From positions 159,111,465 through 159,175,464 of the forward strand of contig CP136068.1 in assembly GCA_032622095.1 (NCBI GenBank): 64,000 nucleotides of DNA. Direction: 5' to 3'. The position numbers and the translations under genes are program-made. The stretch comes from Siphonodentalium dalli (taxonomy: Eukaryota > Mollusca > Scaphopoda > Gadilida > Siphonodentaliidae). Under the pieces are notes generated by a model. That model ran no database searches. It had not been told where the DNA came from and was given only the letters and a program-made list of their open reading frames with translations. This document shows, one piece after another, positions 11,334-21,950 of this stretch (the first letter of the stretch is position 1; the number at the start of each line of letters is the position of its first letter).

Positions 11334-11689
11334 GATGTTGCCGAAGATACCTAATAATATCGCGGATTCCTTCCAATATAACCATTTATATCGCGGATTC
11401 ACCCCAGTATATACATTTATATCGCAATACCTAAGTGGTAACATGAACCTAATGGTGTAGTTTAATTTTCCGAAGTGGAACCATTCGGGGCAGAAATGAG
11501 CATCAGGCGAGATTGACACCGAAATTGATAAGTTATTATTTTCGCAGATATTCAAAACACTCAAAAATACAATAAAATGCCAAAACAGTGTCACCGACTT
11601 AACTACTACATTTATATAATCATATTCATTATTCGATATATTTCTAGACTGGTATCAACATACGATCGCAAACCAGGATCAATGCGTGA

Positions 11690-12030
11690 TACCACACTCA
11701 CTTGTTGCTATGGATGACTGGCGGCGTCCATGGCCGACCGACCTTGTGAATCATACTCACCTGTTGCCATGGATGACTGACGGCGTCCATGGCCGACCTT
11801 GTGAATCATACTCACCTGTTGCTATGGGTGACTGGCGGCGTCCATGCCCGACCTTGTGAATCATACTCACCTGTTGCCATGGATGACTGGCGGCGTCCAT
11901 GCCCGACCTTGTGAATCATACTCACCTGTTGCCATGGATGACTGGCGGCGTCCATGCCCGACCTTGTGAATCATACTCACCTGTTGCTATGGATGACTGG
12001 CGGCGTCCATGCCCGACCTTGTGATTCATA
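11690..12030. repeat. Six 55-bp tandem repeats that duplicate the exon-4 splice donor
   Basis: The donor motif 'actcac' (plus-strand view of GTGAGT) recurs near 11695, 11755, 11810, 11865, 11920 and 11975. The spacing is about 55 bp, with one slightly longer first unit. Each unit carries the last 36 or so coding bases of exon 4 (encoding GRAWTPPVIHSN) plus the donor and about 15 bp of intron. The unit length is not a multiple of three. Confidence 0.9.
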
Positions 12031-12084
12031 GATGACACCAACCAAGTTAGTTGCGTTCCACTCGAGCCGTGCGTCCTCCCACTC
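11981..12084 (-). CDS. Receptor gene A exon 4
   Basis: This 104-bp exon encodes 'EWEDARLEWN', 'ATNLVGVIYESQGRA' and 'WTPPVIHSN' and ends in phase 2. It matches the nicotinic-family pattern W.D..L.W.P...GG......IW.PDI.L.N, including the first W-x-D, the LxWN and the final W-x-P-x-x-x-x-N. The donor AACAG|GTGAGTATG is strong. The acceptor is ACTCAG, preceded directly by a TA microsatellite instead of a normal pyrimidine tract. The exon's 3' end and donor are repeated five more times downstream. Use of any later donor would read AGG TGA straight after HSN and end translation. Confidence 0.9.
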
Positions 12085-12089
12085 CTGAG

Positions 12090-12118
12090 TATATATATAT
12101 ATATATATACATATATAT
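12090..12118. repeat. TA microsatellite at the exon-4 acceptor
   Basis: The run 'tatatatatatatatatata' and neighbours directly precede ACTCAG on the minus strand, at the place of the polypyrimidine tract. Confidence 0.8.
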
Positions 12119-12204
12119 GATATGTTCACATCGGGAAGTAGAAAATACCGCAGTGAGGTGGTTTATTATACGTGGCTTCATTTGCCATATTTGATAACTA
12201 AATG

Positions 12205-12973
12205 CATAATTATAGTGGTGTAACTGGTGTCCAATAAGACGAAGGATATCCACATAATTATAGTGGTGTAACTAGTGTCCAATAAGACGGTGGATATCCA
12301 TATACTTATAGTGGTGTAACTGGTGTCCAATAAGACGGAGGATATCCATATAATTATAGTGGTGTAACTGGTGTCCAATAAGACGAAGGATATCCATATA
12401 ATTATAGTGGTGTAACAGGTGTCCAATAAGACGAAGGATATCCATATAATTATAGTGGTGTAACTGGTGTCCAATAAGACGGAGGATATCCATATAATTA
12501 TAGTGGTGTAACTGGTGTCCAATAAGGCAGAGGATATCCGTATAATAATAGTGGTGTAACTGGTGTCCAATAAGACGGAGGATATCCATATAATTATAGT
12601 GGTGTAACTGGTGTCCAATAAGACGGAGGATATCCATATAATTTTAGTGGTGTAACTGGTGTCCAATAAGACGGAGGATATCCATATAATTATATTGGTG
12701 TAACTGGTGTCCAATAAGACGGAGGATATCCGTTTAATTATAGTGGTGTAACTGGTGTCCAGTAAGACGGAAGGTATCCATATAATTATATTGGTGTAAC
12801 TGGTGTCCAATAAGACGGAGGATATCCATATAATTATAGTGGTGTAATATGTGTCCAATAAGACGGAGGATATCCATATAGTTATAGTGGTGTAACAGGT
12901 GTCCAATAAGGCGCAGGATATCCATATAATTATAGTGGTGTAACTGGTGTCCAATAAGACGGAAGATTTCCAT
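12205..12973. repeat. 48-bp minisatellite, 16 copies
   Basis: The unit contains 'tagtggtgtaactggtgtcc' followed by 'aataagacggaggatatc'. Sixteen copies can be counted with few substitutions. Because 48 is a multiple of three, several frames stay open and give apparent 16-residue protein repeats (MDILRLIGHQLHHYNY). The array lies in intron 3 and has no splice or start context, so I do not treat it as coding. Confidence 0.95.
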
Positions 12974-14928
12974 ATAATTGTAGCAACCACATCGCGCCGC
13001 AGGTTTAGGTTTAGGCGTGAATGGCGTCACTAATTTCAATACCATGAAACATAATTTCGACGCGATCTGGAGCGGCGTACAAAATAGGGCGTTAAAAATC
13101 ACGTGACTTCCGGTATACTATTGCGTCCAATTGATACCCCCTCTAGGAACAATTGATCGCGTTTAAATTACGTGATGGGGAAATAGATAAATTGGTTGTC
13201 AACATGCATATAGTTCCAAACTTATTAACAATTGAAAGCAATTATATTCATTGATGGTACTAAACTAACTGATTATGTAATTTTACTTATTGATACTGGT
13301 AATGACTTTTAGGCAATTCATGTATTTATATCCAAAACGAACGAAAGAAATATAAATTTGCGCGTGGTACGCTCGAAGAAACTGGAACAAAACATGGAGA
13401 TAAAACAACAACAACACCTCAATAGGATTATGACGACAACAGCATATTATATTATGAAATGAAAACAACTGAGGTAAGTGATGTGTGCAGATTTACGAAT
13501 TCCAACTTGTTAAACTCCGCACAGATAAGCGAAATCCAAAATAAAAACTTCGAAGTTTGTTGTTGACTGTTGTCGTGTTGAATATGCATTTGGCGAATTC
13601 GCCATTCAACATTCAACACGATAGGTTTTGCAGTAAATAGTCCGTTCAATCTATAATAGCTCATTCTGGCTGAGAAAATTGTGAACAAAACAGCTAATTG
13701 TGCTGTTCGATGACTCCACATTCAATGCTTCAGTTTGTGCATGCGAAATTAGGTGTTGTTATAAAGTTCCATGAGATAAGATAAGATACGTTTAAATGGT
13801 CTTTAAGGCACACATTGGGCTAGGACAACCTAAATGTATAGATAAAAATAAACATGAATACATGGTATATATGTGGTATACATGTAACAAGTAACAGATT
13901 ACAGAATTGTAAAGATGTAGAATGTAAAATTATTTGATTTATTACTGGACATAGGTCACCTGTGGAAGGATGTGGTATACCATATGGTACATTGCCACTT
14001 CCGCAGTCGACCAAACCCAGCATGAGTATGGCGTTTATACAGGGTATGAGACTGTAAAGGAGTTGTCCGGCACTAACAGGTGACCAACAAACATCGGGGA
14101 TAGTATACGAAAATAGTCCTAAGACCATTTATTTCCATTATGATCCCCAAGCCACACGAGAGACCGGAACACACCCATACGCTTCCTACCATCGCAAACC
14201 ACTGGATTAAATATACATTATGTTTGATTTAACAATGAAATGCATACGGTCAGTTGAAATTGAAGTCACGATAGGTGGCAGTGAGCTAAACGCTCAACAG
14301 CAAGTATTCCACAAGAAGTTAAAAAACACTGGCGAGATGTATCAAATAAAATATGAGAGAGGGGTGTCTTTGACTATAATGTGTAGGTTCGGTGGCTATT
14401 TGGTAATAATAAGGCTAGCACCAACTTATGGCAGTGTACCATGGACAGTAAGGTGATGTTATTCCCTTCGATCTGGATGACTCTGTGCGACCACGTACTG
14501 CGACATCACAATCAAAGGCTACCCTCACCCTTGTCATTAAATAAAAGTTATATACAAAGCAAACTATCATAAGTGTATCACGAAACTAATCAATCACGTT
14601 CGCTGCCAATCTCGCATAAATGCGAGTTACCCAGTGGCTGCCAATAGTGCGTTTATGCGAATTCGCGAAAATCACCGTTGATACATTCACGACTTAATCG
14701 TTCTGTTAATTACTTCCAAAAACATTTTGATTTCACATTCGTGACATCCGCTATTGACGTACATGTATCAGTATAATAGGAGTGACTAAAACGCGACGTT
14801 GATTTCGCAAACTGATGACCCTAACTCCAGATGTAGCCCTCAATTGTTTATGTTTATTACACCGATAATTATATGCACGGATGATGCTACGATTACGGTA
14901 ATGTAGGCGGTGACCACGTTATACTCAC
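12974..14928. other. Intron 3 sequence, nothing firm
   Basis: No exon or known repeat is recognised. A short perfect palindrome 'tggcgaattcgcca' lies near 13592, inside a longer imperfect inverted repeat with 'cgtgttgaat' and 'attcaacacg'. Two open frames (13820-14128 minus, 14220-14456 plus) show no family motif. Confidence 0.5.
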
Positions 14929-14973
14929 TAGTCCAATGAACGCTTGGAACTTCACCACCTGTGTCTCTATATC
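14929..14973 (-). CDS. Receptor gene A exon 3 (45 bp)
   Basis: AG|GAT...CTA|GTGAGT bounds an exon of exactly 45 bp encoding DIETQVVKFQAFIGL. In nicotinic receptor genes a 45-bp phase-0 exon encodes the D-x-x-x-Q-V-x7-L segment (typically DEKNQVLTTNVWL). Size, phase and the D, Q, V and L positions all agree. The acceptor TTTACAG and donor GTGAGT are strong. Confidence 0.9.
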
Positions 14974-15698
14974 CTGTAAAGTGAGAATGTTATAACGCCA
15001 CATAGAGATAATCATTATCTGCCATCATGACATAAACGATGTCTATTATCTGTATCTGACATATTCACATTTAACATTGCAAAATAGCGCATTGAATATA
15101 GTTTTCAGTTATTATATATTCCCTAGTAACTAATTTATGTCACAGTAGATGGAGAGGGCTGTTACCCAATGTATCATAATGTGATATTGTTAATGGAAAT
15201 CGTTGTGCAGAAAATGTTTATATTGGTAACCACAAGCTTTTGAGATGGATACATGTTTGAATAGCGATGCCTTGGAATTGGATAACGAATACAACCGAAT
15301 ACACGATAGAATAATGAATAATGCAACAAACGATCAGGACTCGATACCAAAATCCGCCTCTGGAGGCGAAAAGCGTTCGAGAACCGGCCGAAGCTTGGAA
15401 GTAAAACTTTTGACATTTCGGCCTCTAAAGGGAAGCGACCGACGAGAAACCAAAAATCTACACTTCGGCGTCTTTAGGCCGCGGCGGGCGTTAATGCTGA
15501 ATATCCAAATTATATAACGTCTATCTTATCAGAAATTCTTAGCGATCCCAGGGAAACGTTATATTGCCACTTGGGTGGACAACGTTTGAAATCAATCGAA
15601 ACCGTTGCACATCTGTCACCACCAGAAAGCTTAATATGCAATGATATACATATAACTGACACTGGTCATTCCTCAAGGGTAACATGTTCATTAAATAG
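14974..15698. other. Intron 2 sequence before the LTR element
   Basis: No gene is recognised. The phrase 'gctgttacccaatgtatcat' occurs at about 15157 and again at about 21993, on the other side of the LTR element. The target site copy ATAG is at 15695-15698. Confidence 0.5.
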
Positions 15699-16488
15699 TG
15701 TGCCAAGACAACCCCAGGGACATAACTTTCAACCTGGGAAGAAGAAGGCAATATCTTAGTCGCGGGAGCCGCTAGTTTACCATACATATCTAGCGCCCCT
15801 GCTGACCGCATCAACATTGCGAAATACCGGACATCTAGCAGCAACCAGGCCGATACATACATACATACATAGTAAGACAGCTGTGAAGTAAACAGAACGC
15901 TTAAGGGATTAGCGAGACGAGATACTTTACCTACAGCGCCCATTGAAACCTAACGCGGCACGAAGGCAAGGATAAGATACCTGAAGAACACATAGGAAAA
16001 TTACCTCGCATGAGCAGCCCAGGAACGCCCCATCCGATGGATCATGAAATGCGGATCCAGGCGGAATAACACCATGGTCCTATTTAGAAGCAAGCAAAAT
16101 TCAGACACACAGACAGTTCTAGCCAACCCCGCAGCGAACACTAGGAACTCTCAGACACGCAGGAAAGCAGTTAGAAGCTATGGACGAAGATGCAAGGTAA
16201 ACATTACGAGCTTGTAGTCTTAACTACGCCCTACTGATGCGCCGACGAAGACGGAAGAAGAGCAGACGACAGGAAGATAAACTCAACCGGAACTCAACCG
16301 AGTAGAAGACAAGAAGATACACTCAATCCATGAAGACGGAAGAAGGCCCCGAACCGAGCAGACGACAGGAAGAGAAACTCAACCAGGAGAAACCCAGATG
16401 CTGATGATTGAACTTTATTAACTTTGTTGTAATTAAATAATCAAACCGTTCTGATAGCCTTAAGAGTTTATGTACCCGTATTGGCACA
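15699..16488 (+). repeat. 5' LTR
   Basis: 790 bp with ends TGTGCCAA and TTGGCACA. Near the 3' side, 'aattaaataatcaaa' could serve as a poly-A signal region. A purine-rich imperfect duplication ('gcagacgacaggaagataaa' and variant) lies in its last third. Confidence 0.95.
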
Positions 16489-16498
16489 TATCTCTTAA

Positions 16499-16524
16499 CT
16501 GGTGCCTTCGAGCCAGGATCTGAA
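16499..16524 (+). other. Possible primer-binding site
   Basis: TGGTGCCTTCGAGCCAGG begins about 10 bases after the 5' LTR. The leading TGG and the nearby 'atctgaac' resemble a tRNA 3' end with its T-loop, but the spacing does not fit any tRNA I could name. Confidence 0.4.
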
Positions 16525-16624
16525 CGCTAATCGCAGACACAACATGAAGCCAGAAGAAGAACAGTGTGAACAGAGACAGTGTGGGAAAATTCGCAAAACG
16601 TGAGTCTAATTGTTTGTTATCATA

Positions 16625-17710
16625 ATGGCTACCCAATCTACATCTGCCGGCGTTCTCGCCCCATTGACAGAGTCTATCAATTCTCAAATTGCTGCAATGG
16701 CCATGACTACGGTGACACAGGTAGTGACGTCATTTGACGGGGACCCCACGAAATACCATGGGTGGGTCAAGTCGATAGAAAAATGCGCAATCCTAACCGG
16801 CGCTAACGAAGCAAAGAAGCCCTACATGGCATTCCAGTCCGCGACAGGCCCCGTTTCAGATTTTTTACAAAGATATTTGGCCACAAACCCGGACGCCACG
16901 TGGCAAGATACGAAAACCGAATTATCTAGTCGATTTGCCGAAATAAATGACAATCAATTCGCCTTTTCGATGCTAAGAAAAATCAAGCAAAAACATAACG
17001 AAAACTTACATGTGCTTGCCGAACGAATCTTGGAAATCGCGACGGTGGCATATCGAGATCAGCCCGGCGGGATCAACTCGGTCGAAGGCCAACTCGTAGG
17101 ATTTTATATTGACGCTTTAAGAAGCGACAGTTTGAAAATGAAGTGGATAAGGGATGCGCCAAAAACACTAAAAGCGGCAGCCGAAATCGCCATGCGGGAA
17201 ATGGGGATCCGACGGGTATTCAACCTACGAACGGGCCGCGAAAATTACAACGAAAACGAACCGGAAGCAATGGAAATCGATAGTTTCAGAAACAAACGCG
17301 CGAGGGCGACCTGCGATATATGCGAACGCGACAACCACACGACCCGAGAACACCGATCACGCCCGAGACAGGTGCATGTCGAAGCGGTGGTTAAACCACG
17401 AACAGTCGAATGTTGGACGTGTCAAGGTGACCATTTCGCTCGCGACTGCCCCTTTAAGACCGAAAACCGAAGGCACGTATCTTGCTGGGTTTGCGAAGGT
17501 AATCACTTGGCTAGAAATTGCCCCTCTAAATCCGGAGATTCGAAGCACAAGCAGTGGAACGCGCCAGTAACGCCACCTAGGGGAATCCGCCGAGATCAGC
17601 CGAACCGACCACGTGACATATCCCATGATACACCGCGACACAGCCGGAGATATCCGACATTAAACGAACCACCACGAATGATGACCCCGCCCACATATGC
17701 AAAAAACTAA
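16625..17710 (+). CDS. LTR element gag
   Basis: 361 residues from the ATG in 'ataATGGCT'. The first two thirds look like a capsid region ('FDGDPTKYHGWVKSIEKC', then 'LSSRFAEINDNQFAFSML'). The last third has three zinc-binding motifs: one of C-x2-C-x4-H-x4-H form (CDICERDNHTTREH) and two C-x2-C-x4-H-x4-C knuckles (CWTCQGDHFARDC and CWVCEGNHLARNC). It ends in a basic, proline-rich tail. At the very end the heptamer A AAA AAC (17701-17707) is a classic site for the -1 ribosomal frameshift that such elements use to make Gag-Pol. Confidence 0.9.
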   Translation: MATQSTSAGVLAPLTESINSQIAAMAMTTVTQVVTSFDGDPTKYHGWVKSIEKCAILTGANEAKKPYMAFQSATGPVSDFLQRYLATNPDATWQDTKTELSSRFAEINDNQFAFSMLRKIKQKHNENLHVLAERILEIATVAYRDQPGGINSVEGQLVGFYIDALRSDSLKMKWIRDAPKTLKAAAEIAMREMGIRRVFNLRTGRENYNENEPEAMEIDSFRNKRARATCDICERDNHTTREHRSRPRQVHVEAVVKPRTVECWTCQGDHFARDCPFKTENRRHVSCWVCEGNHLARNCPSKSGDSKHKQWNAPVTPPRGIRRDQPNRPRDISHDTPRHSRRYPTLNEPPRMMTPPTYAKN

Positions 17711-17716
17711 GAAATC

Positions 17717-19293
17717 CTCTCATTGGGGCCACAAATGGGAGGAAATATAGCATAAATATTGTAGGGAACCCCAGCTCATGTTTAGTTAGAATAGGTAAAA
17801 ATAAATACCGCTCATTAGTAGATAGTGGCGCGGAAGTCTCATTGATTTACAAACGCGTCTATGACGCATTACAGTTTCGACCAAAACTAACTAGGGAACA
17901 CATTAACCTTAGCTCAGTAAATGGGAAATCATTAGGCGTGCTTGGTAGCGTGGAATTAACCTTCAGAATGTCGACTTTAAAATTAACCCATAAATTTTAT
18001 GTGGTGAATGACATGACCCGGAATATGATCTTGGGGAGGGATTGGTTGACCTCTCGGGGGGTCAGACTATATTATGATCTGGGATGCCTCAAGGTCAGTG
18101 ACGTGTACGTCCCCTTGGAATCGGACGCGCACATAGCTTCCCTGCTGAGATTGACCAGCAAGGTTAGCTTAAAGCCCCAAACATCAACTTTATGTATGGG
18201 AAAATCTAAAAACTTAGCTTCTCTTCACAAGTCGACATTAGTAGAGGTGGCCCAAATCGAGAAAGGTTACCTAGCATCAAAACCCGGTTTGGAGGTAAGG
18301 AAGTCGATTTCGGAACTAGGTAAAAGACATCAAGTCCCATTGCTACTTGTGAACAACACTAATAAAACCGTTTATCTACGGCGCGGCAGTGTAGTTGGAA
18401 AATCAGTCACGTATGGACGAAGACGCAATCGTGCTGGGAAAGGTTATTATCAAATAACATTACAGCAAGAGCCTAAATCCTTTATGATGGTACACAAACA
18501 CGTGAAACAGGCGAAACGCCAACAAGCAGCGAAATTTAACAAAAAGGCCACAGACACCAAATTCGAGATTGGCGAGGCCGTCTATGTGAAGAATCATTTA
18601 CGAAAAAGCAAACTTGAAAGCGAATGGAAACCCTACTTCCGCATAACCAAGCAAATAACGCCCGTTACTTTCGAGTTAAGGAATCAATTAACTGGGAAAG
18701 TCACACAATCCCACGCTGAACACATGCGCAAGGCCAACCTTGAATGGGAAATCCCCAAAACTGACAACAACAAGCGTGCTCAAACGTATGTTGTTCCCCC
18801 CGAAGACGAAGATAGCGACGTTCCTGCCCCTAACCCTGTGGGTGGGTCTTCTGGCGATGAAACTGAACCATTACCAGATGATGTAATCGCTCGATATCGG
18901 AGACAATGTTCCGACTCCGATGACGAAGATGTCCCTTTAAGCGAGCTTAAGGTGCGCTTACAGCGTAGAAAAATGCGACTCGCACATGCGGGGCCGCTAC
19001 AAAATCATGACTCGTCCACGGACGAGAGATCAGAGCCGAGTGCCAAGGCACGACGCGCCCCAGCGCCTCGTCAACACGGGCGCAAAGTAACAAGGATGTT
19101 TACGAGAGATGACAGCTCAGAGGATGAGTTAATGGAAGTGGCCGCCACTGAACAAACCCCTCGTGAATGTAAGCCCGTGCCGACCCCTCGCAAGTGTAAG
19201 CAGCTCATGAATGGAGCGAGCAGCGACATAATAAGTAAATCGTCACTGCAAACTATACTATCCTCAGTGTCCTCGATAGTAGCAGCAATGTAG
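17717..19293 (+). CDS. LTR element pol region: protease and integrase tail
   Basis: The frame follows gag in the -1 phase. It carries an aspartic protease ('LVDSGAEVSLI' with DSGA at 17821-17832, and 'MILGRDWL' as the closing motif). Further on is a GPY/F-like C-terminal integrase region ('FEIGEAVYVKNHLRKSKL', 'KPYFRITKQITPVTFELRN', 'HAEHMRKANL'), then a long acidic, serine-rich tail. The central enzymes of pol are not represented. Confidence 0.8.
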
Positions 19294-19676
19294 ATGAGAA
19301 AGCGCCCGAAATTTCGACCTGGAATTCATTATAGAATGAATGAGACCCCGCTTTTAACGGTCTTATTGACGAGTCTAACCTGGCTTCGTAAATGTTGAAA
19401 ATAATGAGCCCAATGCCCCAAACCGAACCGCGAATAGTGAGTCATTTCCGGATCAATTACATATCGTACGTCCCCGTGAAACCCGGCACGCGCGCGTAGC
19501 AATTTAATAAATAAACCTTTAAACTTTACAATCACGCGCGGAGAGATAACGAGTAGCGCGCCGACGCGAATATCGCCATCTTTAGGGTTACTAAGTTGAG
19601 CGCACCCCGCGCAAATTACACGCGATCGAGAAGATTCACATGGCTGACTTAGGAATGAAAAGTATTACCCCGATGA

Positions 19677-19967
19677 ATGGTAGAGATGGCCAGGGTGGTA
19701 TTTTGCCCTAGTAACGTAGTTACAGTAGTAATTTTCATTATCTTGACCCACCGACTCTGGTGGAAATTTGTTAAACGACATTTACCAAGGTTAGCCATTA
19801 TGTATAATAAGCAGTTAGACCAGCGACCTGAGGATATCCCGAATGCCGTGTTCAAAGAGCCCATAGACGAAGCAATGGAGACGGATGAACCAAAGCCGCC
19901 TGCGCCATTCAGGGACAACAATCAGGAACGCCTACATGTATATCCAATTATAGCCGTCAGAGGCTAA
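19677..19967 (+). CDS. Small membrane-protein-like frame in the LTR element
   Basis: 96 residues with one likely membrane segment ('VVTVVIFIILTHRLWW') near residues 13-30, followed by a basic patch and an acidic, proline-rich tail. No homologue is recognised. It sits between pol and the 3' frame, where env or accessory genes lie in related elements. Confidence 0.4.
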   Translation: MVEMARVVFCPSNVVTVVIFIILTHRLWWKFVKRHLPRLAIMYNKQLDQRPEDIPNAVFKEPIDEAMETDEPKPPAPFRDNNQERLHVYPIIAVRG

Positions 19968-20435
19968 CCACATCTGTGGCGGATTTGGATTAGTATTAAT
20001 TATGTATCCTATATTAATGTATTCCGAATTTCCTCCGTAATTATTGTTGGACGGATATTATAATCATTTGCATGTATATAGACATTTATGCATTTCATAT
20101 ATTTCAAATATTAATTGTTGCATAACGATGTCCATGGGATTATTGTTGTATAATTATCAGAATTATTATAGCAAGCGTTGAATGGGGACTAGAACTCCCG
20201 ACACGCAGTCATCCGTTTCGATGATTGAAATAAATCACCCCGACTTATCTTGTGTTTAACTGTTCGTCAACCAATCAATCTACATAATTAGTTGTAAATT
20301 CCATTTTCGAATTGGGCTGATCTGACGGCCCTCAAGCGATACCGATAAATTGGAAAGGTAACCATTGTGTATACTGACTGTGTCATTTGTTCTCAAACCT
20401 CACACAAATATCCGTTTGAGTATTACAGGCTGACC

Positions 20436-20951
20436 ATGGCGGTGGAACGAGGGTCGACTAGTTGTCAGAACCTACCCCCATACTCGGACATTGAGGACGG
20501 AAATACCTCGACATCCGATGATGACAATATGACACCCAATTCAGATGCACGACCATCCACCAGCAGGCAGCCGCATGGAAGCTACCTCGACATGATGCCG
20601 CGCATGCAGTCACCCACATCCTACAACCAGCCATGGGTACAGCCTTACAACGAGCATAGACGATATTACGCAATGCAGTCACCTCCCCCGCCTTACAGCC
20701 CGCCCAGAGAAACTGAAGATGCACTCATCGACATCGACCCCGATTGGTACTACTTCACGGACGAACACCGACAGCCGATCCAGACTCGCCAGCGAACCTA
20801 CGCTAGAGCACGACAGCAGCCGTACCAACGACATCGACGTACATACGAACAACGGAGGCCTCTCACTCACCGATGCCGCTGTTGCGAACTACTCCGACGA
20901 ATCATCAACCTGCTACGCAGCGACGGATTGGACTTTCAGGATCAACTTTAA
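20436..20951 (+). CDS. Accessory 3' frame with PPxY motifs in the LTR element
   Basis: 171 residues from an ATG in good context (ccATGG). A possible splice acceptor (tattacag) lies just before it, so a spliced message is plausible for this element type. The protein is low-complexity and rich in Ser, Pro, Tyr and Arg. It contains 'LPPYSD' and 'SPPPPYSPP', which look like PPxY late-domain or WW-binding motifs. It ends in a leucine-rich amphipathic module 'CCELLRRIINLLRSDGLD'. No known family is recognised, and there is no signal peptide or fusion-peptide pattern to call it an envelope. Confidence 0.5.
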   Translation: MAVERGSTSCQNLPPYSDIEDGNTSTSDDDNMTPNSDARPSTSRQPHGSYLDMMPRMQSPTSYNQPWVQPYNEHRRYYAMQSPPPPYSPPRETEDALIDIDPDWYYFTDEHRQPIQTRQRTYARARQQPYQRHRRTYEQRRPLTHRCRCCELLRRIINLLRSDGLDFQDQL

Positions 20952-21016
20952 AATAAAAAACAGTCACAGCCAGTAAGTCGGAGTTGTCTGAGAGACGCCC
21001 AGACAACCCGATTTGC

Positions 21017-21139
21017 ATGGAGACAGACGACATCGCACCAGCTATCTATCGCCGCGGCCGCTGTTGCGAAACACTTCGACGAATCATCGACCTGCTGCGC
21101 AGCGACGAATTGGACTTGCGATTTCAAGATCAACTTTAA
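21017..21139 (+). CDS. Short frame duplicating the C-terminal module of the accessory protein
   Basis: 40 residues from an ATG. 'CCETLRRIIDLLRSDELD' and the final 'FQDQL' repeat the end of the upstream frame (CCELLRRIINLLRSDGLD...FQDQL). The DNA around both stops is also similar, so this is a local tandem duplication within the element. Confidence 0.5.
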   Translation: METDDIAPAIYRRGRCCETLRRIIDLLRSDELDLRFQDQL

Positions 21140-21140
21140 A

Positions 21141-21160
21141 TCGAAAAAGCGAAGGAGTAA
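21141..21160 (+). other. Polypurine tract before the 3' LTR
   Basis: The purine-rich run 'gaaaaagcgaaggag' ends three bases before the 3' LTR, the position where plus-strand priming takes place in LTR elements. Confidence 0.6.
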
Positions 21161-21950
21161 TGTGCCAAGACAACCCCAGGGACATAACTTTCAACCTGGG
21201 AAGAAGAAGGCAATATCTTAGTCGCGGGAGCCGCTAGTTTACCATACATATCTAGCGCCCCTGCTGACCGCATCAACATTGCGAAATACCGGACATCTAG
21301 CAGCAACCAGGCCGATACATACATACATACATAGTAAGACAGCTGTGAAGTAAACAGAACGCTTAAGGGATTAGCGAGACGAGATACTTTACCTACAGCG
21401 CCCATTGAAACCTAACGCGGCACGAAGGCAAGGATAAGATACCTGAAGAACACATAGGAAAATTACCTCGCATGAGCAGCCCAGGAACGCCCCATCCGAT
21501 GGATCATGAAATGCGGATCCAGGCGGAATAACACCATGGTCCTATTTAGAAGCAAGCAAAATTCAGACACACAGACAGTTCTAGCCAACCCCGCAGCGAA
21601 CACTAGGAACTCTCAGACACGCAGGAAAGCAGTTAGAAGCTATGGACGAAGATGCAAGGTAAACATTACGAGCTTGTAGTCTTAACTACGCCCTACTGAT
21701 GCGCCGACGAAGACGGAAGAAGAGCAGACGACAGGAAGATAAACTCAACCGGAACTCAACCGAGTAGAAGACAAGAAGATACACTCAATCCATGAAGACG
21801 GAAGAAGGCCCCGAACCGAGCAGACGACAGGAAGAGAAACTCAACCAGGAGAAACCCAGATGCTGATGATTGAACTTTATTAACTTTGTTGTAATTAAAT
21901 AATCAAACCGTTCTGATAGCCTTAAGAGTTTATGTACCCGTATTGGCACA
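21161..21950 (+). repeat. 3' LTR
   Basis: 790 bp, same length and, by eye, same sequence as the 5' LTR, followed by the target copy ATAG. Confidence 0.95.

Larger units (their letters stand above)
15699..21950 (+). mobile_element. Ty3/Gypsy-type LTR retrotransposon, young, broken
   Basis: Two LTRs of 790 bp frame a 4.67-kb interior. The ends are TGTGCCAA...TTGGCACA and the 4-bp target duplication is ATAG (15695-15698 and 21951-21954). The LTRs look the same at every base I compared, so the insertion is recent. Parts recognised are gag with zinc knuckles, a protease, a C-terminal integrase tail, and two further 3' frames. No reverse transcriptase, RNase H or integrase core is seen, so it is broken (at least one large break) and would depend on another copy. 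It lies in intron 2 of receptor gene A, in antisense orientation. Clade placement (Mag-like) is only a guess. Confidence 0.95.

Noticed and set aside
12178-13102. Long minus-strand frames with 16-residue repeats (MDILRLIGHQLHHYNY)
   Set aside because: They are translations of the 48-bp minisatellite; frames stay open because 48 is divisible by three.
13820-14128. Possible exon 4 of the receptor (frame with 'TIPDVCWSPVSAG')
   Set aside because: A far better exon 4 with correct phase, borders and WxD/LxWN/WTPPVIHSN motifs lies at 11981-12084.
15539-15943. Minus-strand frame MGAVGKVSRLANPLSV, seen again at 21136-21405
   Set aside because: It is the antisense of the LTR, present in both LTRs.
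20160-20250. tRNA-like stretch ('tggggactagaactcccgac') inside the LTR element
   Set aside because: Only a B-box-like phrase; no cloverleaf could be drawn.
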